Shown: piece after piece, positions 6,730 to 10,536 of the stretch
Layout: every line of letters starts with the position of its first letter
Numbering within the stretch: the first letter of the stretch is position 1
Source: an uncultured Actinomycetes bacterium
GTDB lineage: Bacteria; Actinomycetota; Actinomycetes; Nanopelagicales; Nanopelagicaceae
Assembly (NCBI GenBank): GCA_903891755.1
Contig: CAITFY010000027.1
Location: 1 to 10,536 of the forward strand
DNA: 10,536 bases
Reading direction: 5' to 3'
Notes under the pieces: model-generated
The model's database searches: none
The model's input: only the letters and a program-made list of their open reading frames with translations
What the model was told of the DNA's origin: nothing
Position numbers and translations under genes: made by a program

Positions 6730-6732
6730 AAC

Positions 6733-6972
6733 ATGGCTATTTTCAAGATGCAGATCGCACTTCCTGATCGTCCCGGTTCACTCGGCGCTGTAGCTTCGGC
6801 TATCGGTTTTGCCGGTGGGGATATTCGCTCACTTGTAACTATTAAAAGTGAAAATGGAAAGGGAATCGATGACATCACTGTCGCTATTCCTGGAAGTGAT
6901 CCAACCGATTTACTCGAAGTTCTAAATGCAATCGGTGGAGTTGAAGTTCGCTCTATTGAGCCTGCGAACTAA
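6733..6972 (+). CDS. Stand-alone ACT-domain protein
   Basis: This 79-residue protein consists of little more than one ACT domain, the small ligand-binding fold used for allosteric control, usually by amino acids. It begins FKMQIALPDRPGSLGAVASAIG (residues 4-25), with the typical DRPG turn at the ligand-binding interface. It continues with a strand-rich segment (DIRSLVTI, IDDITVAIPG) and a second helix (DPTDLLEVLNAIGGVEV). No catalytic domain is attached. It starts 3 bases after the Rieske-fusion stop and probably shares its transcript. Similar ACT modules occur at the N-terminus of some malic enzymes, so it could act in trans on a metabolic enzyme encoded elsewhere; the ligand and partner are not visible. 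Its last 20 bases overlap the 3' end of galE on the opposite strand. Confidence 0.82.
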   Translation: MAIFKMQIALPDRPGSLGAVASAIGFAGGDIRSLVTIKSENGKGIDDITVAIPGSDPTDLLEVLNAIGGVEVRSIEPAN

Positions 6973-7900
6973 CAGCATCACTAATCATCGTCTCTAAATC
7001 TCGGGTGGGTTCCCATCCGAGTAGAGATTTCGCTTTAGCAATAGATGCAACCAATGTGCCTGGATCTCCAGCGCGACGTGGGCTCTCCACCGCCGGAACC
7101 TCGCGGCCCAAAACCTTTGATGCAACAGAGATAACTTCGCGTACTGAGTAACCGCCGCCGCTTCCAAGATTTACGATCTCGTGGGTATGTGGCTTCAATG
7201 TATCTAGCGCCAAGATATGAGCTTCAATCAAATCAACGACATGTACATAGTCGCGGATGCAGGTGCCATCTTTGGTATCCCAATCGGTTCCAAAAATCTT
7301 GAGCGGGTTCTCTGCGGTTGCGCGTAAAACCAGCGGAATCAAATGCGTTTCAGGGTTGTGACGCTCGGCCAACCAACCATTTGCAGATTTATAGGCACCA
7401 GCGACATTGAAGTAGCGAAGTGAGATAGCGCTAATTCCGCGAGCTGTAATCATCTTGTCGATTTCAAGCTTTGATGCTCCATATGGATTTGTTGGAGCGG
7501 CAACTGATTCCTCTGTGATGGGATCATCAACTGGTTGACCATAGGTTGCAGCCGATGAGGAGAAGACAATCTTGTCGATGCCGTGGATCGCCATTGCATC
7601 TAAGAGATTTGCGGTGCCATCAACGTTGACGTGGTGATAGAGCTCGGGTTTTTCAACTGACTCACCAACGAGTGATTTTCCTGCGAAGTGGATAACTGCT
7701 TCGCAGCCGACGAGCGCAGCGCGGAGTGCATCTGGATCAAGGAGGGTTCCCTCGACAAAAGTGGCACGGGGGTCGACTGCATCAGCATGTCCCATTGAGA
7801 GATCATCAAAGACCACAACTTCATAGCCGCGATCAGCCAAAAGTGCTGTCGCCGTTGATCCAACATAGCCAGCTCCGCCTGTTACCAAGATTCTTGTCAT
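6953..7900 (-). CDS. galE: UDP-glucose 4-epimerase
   Basis: The 315-residue enzyme belongs to the extended short-chain dehydrogenase family and interconverts UDP-glucose and UDP-galactose with bound NAD, feeding galactose metabolism and surface glycans. The Rossmann motif GGAGYVG (residues 8-14) and the acidic FDDLSMGH segment (31-38) bind NAD. The catalytic set is the serine cluster SSSAATYG (114-121) and Tyr140 with Lys144 in NPYGASK. FNVAGA (164-169), IRDYVHVVDL (215-224), NLGSGGGYSVREV (244-256) and RRAGDPG (275-281) are standard sugar-nucleotide-binding and C-terminal blocks. No strong ribosome-binding site precedes the ATG. It lies 23 bases downstream of the lysozyme gene on the same strand, so co-transcription is likely. 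Specificity for UDP-glucose rather than UDP-GlcNAc cannot be settled from sequence alone, although this form is typical of GalE. Confidence 0.94.
   Translation of the reverse strand: MTRILVTGGAGYVGSTATALLADRGYEVVVFDDLSMGHADAVDPRATFVEGTLLDPDALRAALVGCEAVIHFAGKSLVGESVEKPELYHHVNVDGTANLLDAMAIHGIDKIVFSSSAATYGQPVDDPITEESVAAPTNPYGASKLEIDKMITARGISAISLRYFNVAGAYKSANGWLAERHNPETHLIPLVLRATAENPLKIFGTDWDTKDGTCIRDYVHVVDLIEAHILALDTLKPHTHEIVNLGSGGGYSVREVISVASKVLGREVPAVESPRRAGDPGTLVASIAKAKSLLGWEPTRDLETMISDAVSSQAQ
7000..7021. repeat. Inverted repeat in the 3' part of galE, downstream of the ACT gene
   Basis: CTCGGGTGGG (7000-7009) and CCCATCCGAG (7012-7021) can pair over 10 positions with one wobble and almost no spacer. 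It lies 28 bases after the ACT-domain gene stop and inside galE codons for the conserved LGWEPT segment. No T run follows on the plus strand (TAGAGATTTCG), so it is at best a weak terminator for the ACT transcript, and protein conservation may explain it. Confidence 0.3.
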
Positions 7901-7923
7901 GGTGTCAGCCTACTTGAAGGCGA

Positions 7924-9237
7924 TTAATTTCTGATTTGCCCTGCGCAGGAGTCGACGGGTGCGGGCTTGGGCACTGGAGTTGGGGATGGTGAGCCAGTTT
8001 TTGTTGGGGTGGGAACCGCACTTGGTGTGGGGGCTTGGGTTACTGTGAAGACGACTGGGATTTGAGCGGCCGCCTCAGTACCTGTTGGGTCGGTGAAGTT
8101 GATAGCACCGACGTAATTTCCGGCAGGCAGGTTGGTGATGCTGATGAGCCACGAGCCTGAGGAGTTACGAGTAATTGTTTGGCGACCCGCAGGCATCAGG
8201 GATGAAGCCGGCACATAGGCGACATTGCCTGTTACAACGGGAGTCGCATCAGGACGCACCACATTGACATAGAAGAGCACGGGGTCGGCGGAGGTTCGAG
8301 CCGACTGGGCGGTGATGGAGATTGCGGTCGGTTCATTAAATGGAAGCATCTGCGAGTTATCTGGTTGCCAGGTTCCACGCACCAACTTCATAAAGTCATT
8401 GTTATTTCCGTAGAAGACATTGAGATCCACGCGAGTTCCGGGCACTCCATATTTTCCTGCGATGCCGCATGAGGTGTACTGCCATATCTGCCATTGCGCA
8501 GTGCAATCTTGATTAGTCCAAGAATCAGCGTAGCAACCAACTCGTTTTGCATTGGGGTGATTGGTTGTAACAGCAGGATCAATTGAATAGTGAGCGAGCC
8601 AGAGCGGGTATTGGCGTAGCCCAACCGAGCGAGCCATCGCATTCTCTAGAAATTGTGGGTAGCTATAAACAAAAGGTTTCTTGCCGGTGGCGGCTGCAAC
8701 GGTGTCGAGCCATGTCTGTGCCCACAAGGTGACGCTGGCAGGGTTGGCATAGTGCGCGCAACTTCCTCCAGAGTAGGAGATGCAATTATTTTCTAGATCG
8801 AGAGCAACCGGTAAATCCCGTCGACCATATCCGCCGAGTGAGGCTACCCTCCAAATAACTTTCTGAGCCTGGGCCTTGGCATCCTTGGTGATCACATCTT
8901 TATTGCTGGAATTTGGAAGATACGCGTAGTAGTAAAACGATGTGTAGAGATGTGCAGCCTGCGCAGCCTTGCGATCCGGGATCATGTATTTGACCGCTTG
9001 TGCGTCATAGGTATCGATGGTGTCTCCACCTTTAATAATTACAAATCGAATACCGGCCGAATACATCTTATTGAAATCAATCGTCTTATTACCTGGATGC
9101 TGGTAATAGCTGATATCCATTCCATGAATACGAGAACCCGGTCCGAGAGCATCTATCTTTGCTAGGGGAGGAGTTGCGGATGCAAGGTTTGAAATAAGTG
9201 AAATCGCCAATCCCAGAACAATGATGGCGCGCTTCAT
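7924..9237 (-). CDS. Secreted GH25 muramidase (lysozyme) with Ig-like domain and Pro/Thr/Ser-rich tail
   Basis: The 437-residue precursor starts with a Sec signal peptide (MKRAII then a hydrophobic core, likely cut after ASA at residue 21). The glycoside hydrolase family 25 barrel spans about residues 36-290. Its acidic active-site residues are Asp41 in HGMDISYYQ, Asp147 and Glu149 in VALDLENN, and Asp271 in GTRVDLNVF; QWQIWQYT is also characteristic. The family cleaves the beta-1,4 bond between MurNAc and GlcNAc in peptidoglycan. Residues about 300-400 look like an immunoglobulin-like beta domain, followed by a low-complexity Pro/Thr/Ser tail (401-427) ending in DSCAGQIRN. Several cysteines (152, 160, 235, 245, 257, 431) suit a secreted protein. 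The start overlaps the previous gene's stop as ATGA, with GAGG-containing sequence upstream. No phage genes are nearby, so a cell-wall remodelling or bacteriolytic role is more likely than a prophage endolysin. Confidence 0.9.
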   Translation of the reverse strand: MKRAIIVLGLAISLISNLASATPPLAKIDALGPGSRIHGMDISYYQHPGNKTIDFNKMYSAGIRFVIIKGGDTIDTYDAQAVKYMIPDRKAAQAAHLYTSFYYYAYLPNSSNKDVITKDAKAQAQKVIWRVASLGGYGRRDLPVALDLENNCISYSGGSCAHYANPASVTLWAQTWLDTVAAATGKKPFVYSYPQFLENAMARSVGLRQYPLWLAHYSIDPAVTTNHPNAKRVGCYADSWTNQDCTAQWQIWQYTSCGIAGKYGVPGTRVDLNVFYGNNNDFMKLVRGTWQPDNSQMLPFNEPTAISITAQSARTSADPVLFYVNVVRPDATPVVTGNVAYVPASSLMPAGRQTITRNSSGSWLISITNLPAGNYVGAINFTDPTGTEAAAQIPVVFTVTQAPTPSAVPTPTKTGSPSPTPVPKPAPVDSCAGQIRN

Positions 9238-9503
9238 ACCTCGTGAACCTCAACTGGAAAACCAAAGATTTCGAGAAACTTCTCTTGGAGCAATTGGAGA
9301 TGGCGAGGATTGCGGGCCATACTGAAATTATGATCACCACTAAATTTCGCTGGGTCACTGAAATTAATAGTCAGTACTCCATCAGCGATGCTCACCAACC
9401 TGGCATCAAAGAAGGCGAGCCAGGCAATACGGTCAGTTTCGAGCACGGCATCAAGAACCTCGTTCCAGCGGGCCTTGATATCTGCAATCGCTAAATCTGA
9501 CAT
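9234..9503 (-). CDS. Small protein resembling the C-terminal domain of actinobacterial DnaX (gamma/tau)
   Basis: The 89-residue product has no signal peptide or membrane helix. Its pattern, IKARWNEVLDAVLETDRIAW (9-28), ARLVSIADGVLTINFSDPAKF (34-54) and, after a basic patch (ARNPRH), LQEKFLEIFGFPVEVHEV (72-89), closely follows the terminal domain of actinobacterial DNA polymerase III gamma/tau: a helix with W..VL..V, a two-strand hairpin L.V.G.L.I.F, a helix, and a closing G....V strand. There is no ATPase domain, and the upstream neighbour is an unrelated transporter, so it is a stand-alone gene and not the end of dnaX. It may be a duplicated tail or a true orphan domain. Its stop overlaps the lysozyme start by 4 bases. 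Recognition is from memory of the family pattern and is not confirmed by a search. Confidence 0.6.
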   Translation of the reverse strand: MSDLAIADIKARWNEVLDAVLETDRIAWLAFFDARLVSIADGVLTINFSDPAKFSGDHNFSMARNPRHLQLLQEKFLEIFGFPVEVHEV

Positions 9504-9515
9504 GCCTTAAGAATA
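9504..9515 (-). promoter_or_regulatory. Candidate -10 element for leaderless transcription of the DnaX-tail-like gene
   Basis: Read on the minus strand, TATTCT (9510-9515) lies 6 bases before the ATG at 9503, the spacing expected when transcription begins at or next to the start codon, which is common in actinobacteria. AAGG occurs only 2 bases from the ATG, too close for a normal Shine-Dalgarno interaction. No convincing -35 element is visible. If real, this promoter would drive the three-gene minus-strand unit ending with galE. Confidence 0.3.
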
Positions 9516-9525
9516 GTTGAGCGGC

Positions 9526-10536
9526 TTAGTTCTTATTGCCATGTACATCATGCAAGTATCGCGAGCCGCGTAGCGCACTAAATACTGCGCCGATCAGCGC
9601 CATCGCAAGGGCCATTGAGAAAACAATCACAAGGCCATGATGGAAAGGCTGTGAGATTAAGTTCGGGAAGAAATGCTTTCCTGTGAGCGTCACCCATTGT
9701 GAATCAGATACATGAGTTGCTGATTGACTTCCCAACAAACTCTGAAGTGGGTTGTAACCCAAGAATGATGCGAAGAGGCTTCCAACAACGGGAAGGTTAG
9801 CAATCTGATGTGCCTGCGCCGCAGAGACTCCATTTGCTGTTAACCCTGCATACATCGAAGAAGGAAGTGCCCGACTTAATCCAACAATCATGAGGGAGAA
9901 GAAGACTCCGATTGAGAGAACCATTCCAGAGTTCATGAATGCTGCTTGGATTCCCGCTGCGCTTCCGCGAGCCTCAGCAGGGACGCTGTTCATGACTGCT
10001 GTTGCGTTAGGTGCAGAGAACATTCCGCCACCAATTCCGTTGAGAAGAACTAGTACCGCAAACCATATGTAGTGGAAATTTGTTGGGACGAGTAGTAGGC
10101 CCACGAAGCTGCCACCGAAGATCAACATTCCTGCGGTTGAGAGCAGGCGTGCGCCGTGGCGATCAGAGATCCAGCCACTCAAAGGTCCTGCTATCAAGAA
10201 ACCAAGGGTGAGTGGGAGTAGATAGATACCGGCCCAAAGCGGTGTCGCGTCATAGGCGTAACCATGAATCGGTAACCAGATTCCCTGCAACCAAATAATC
10301 AGCATGAATTGCAATCCGCCACGAGCGGTTGCTGCCAAGAAACCGGCGGACGAACCCATCGCAAAGGCACGGATTTTAAAGAGGTGGAGGTTAAACATCG
10401 GATGCTCAACTCTGGTTTCGATTACGAAGAATGCGATGAGGAAAATGATGGAGAGCGCAAAACCAATAAGTACTTTCGGCGCCGTCCAACCCATGGTGGA
10501 GGAGTGGTATGGCTGAATGCCGTAGACCATCGCGAC
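9526..10536 (-). CDS. MFS transporter, DHA2-type drug/proton exporter, C-terminal half (5' end outside window)
   Basis: The frame is open to the window edge, so the ATG at 10530 is internal and the N-terminal half is missing. The visible 336 residues contain about seven or eight hydrophobic helices, matching the second half of a 14-helix DHA2 (EmrB/QacA-like) permease. Recognisable features are MFNLHLFKIRAFAMG after the helix that opens the fragment, GPLSGWISDRHGARLL (a motif A-like loop), GIGGGMFSAPNATAVMNSVPAEARGSAAG and the following QAAFMNSGMVLSIGVFF helix. Before the last helix is a long polar loop (about 75 residues, from SSMYAGLT to QPFHHG) that is typical of this family between helices 13 and 14. 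It would export small molecules in exchange for protons; the substrate is unknown. The stop is 22 bases upstream of the DnaX-tail-like gene. Confidence 0.88.
   Translation of the reverse strand, partial: VAMVYGIQPYHSSTMGWTAPKVLIGFALSIIFLIAFFVIETRVEHPMFNLHLFKIRAFAMGSSAGFLAATARGGLQFMLIIWLQGIWLPIHGYAYDATPLWAGIYLLPLTLGFLIAGPLSGWISDRHGARLLSTAGMLIFGGSFVGLLLVPTNFHYIWFAVLVLLNGIGGGMFSAPNATAVMNSVPAEARGSAAGIQAAFMNSGMVLSIGVFFSLMIVGLSRALPSSMYAGLTANGVSAAQAHQIANLPVVGSLFASFLGYNPLQSLLGSQSATHVSDSQWVTLTGKHFFPNLISQPFHHGLVIVFSMALAMALIGAVFSALRGSRYLHDVHGNKN

Noticed and set aside
7000..7021. Strong-looking hairpin as an intrinsic terminator of the ACT transcript
   Set aside because: No T run follows it, and the bases encode the conserved LGWEPT segment of GalE; it is kept only as a low-confidence repeat.
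7924..9237. GH25 lysozyme as a prophage endolysin
   Set aside because: It has a Sec signal peptide, an Ig-like domain and a Pro/Thr/Ser tail, and no holin, tail, integrase or other phage gene is nearby.
1..10536. CRISPR array, insertion sequence, attachment site or defence island
   Set aside because: No regularly spaced repeats, transposase, integrase, toxin-antitoxin pair or terminal inverted repeats were found by reading both strands.

Overview
The window looks like a core chromosomal segment of an actinobacterium. The gene order glyS (class II, single-chain type), dusB, a YdcF-like gene, dgt and dnaG is a familiar actinobacterial arrangement, the GlyRS and dGTPase read like actinobacterial orthologues, and the genes are packed with gaps of 2 to 12 bases. 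The moderate GC content and tight packing suggest a small-genome lineage such as the freshwater Nanopelagicales (acI). That placement is inference and was not tested against any database.

Positions 2-5618, plus strand: five genes run head to tail, probably as one transcript. They are the 3' part of glyS, dusB, a membrane-anchored YdcF/SanA-type protein, dgt and dnaG. Together they cover tRNA charging, tRNA modification, dNTP pool control and replication priming. Recognisable Shine-Dalgarno sequences are mostly absent at these junctions. Three of the genes (dusB, dgt, dnaG) have a short inverted repeat 20 to 60 bases after the start codon; the one in dusB is a perfect palindrome with 10-base arms.

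Positions 5619-5850: an intergenic stretch holds a tRNA-Asn(GUU) gene with no encoded CCA, a hairpin that shares bases with the tRNA 3' end, and a leader with two adjacent stem-loops ahead of the next gene.

Positions 5851-6972, plus strand: a five-helix membrane protein joins a DoxX/DoxD-like domain to a Rieske [2Fe-2S] domain, with a twin-arginine pair just before the last helix. A small stand-alone ACT-domain protein follows 3 bases later.

Positions 6953-10536, minus strand: in transcription order, the C-terminal half of a DHA2-type MFS exporter (cut by the window edge), an 89-residue protein resembling the C-terminal domain of actinobacterial DnaX (tau), a secreted GH25 muramidase and galE. 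The last three are closely spaced (4-base overlap, then a 23-base gap) and probably co-transcribed. galE and the ACT gene converge and overlap by 20 bases at their 3' ends.

No mobile elements, CRISPR arrays, phage genes or defence genes were seen, and no gene-free stretch exceeds about 300 bases. Most of the window is ordinary housekeeping sequence. The points that merit a second look are the DoxX-Rieske fusion with its apparent Sec/Tat hybrid topology, the orphan DnaX-tail-like protein, and the dusB palindrome.
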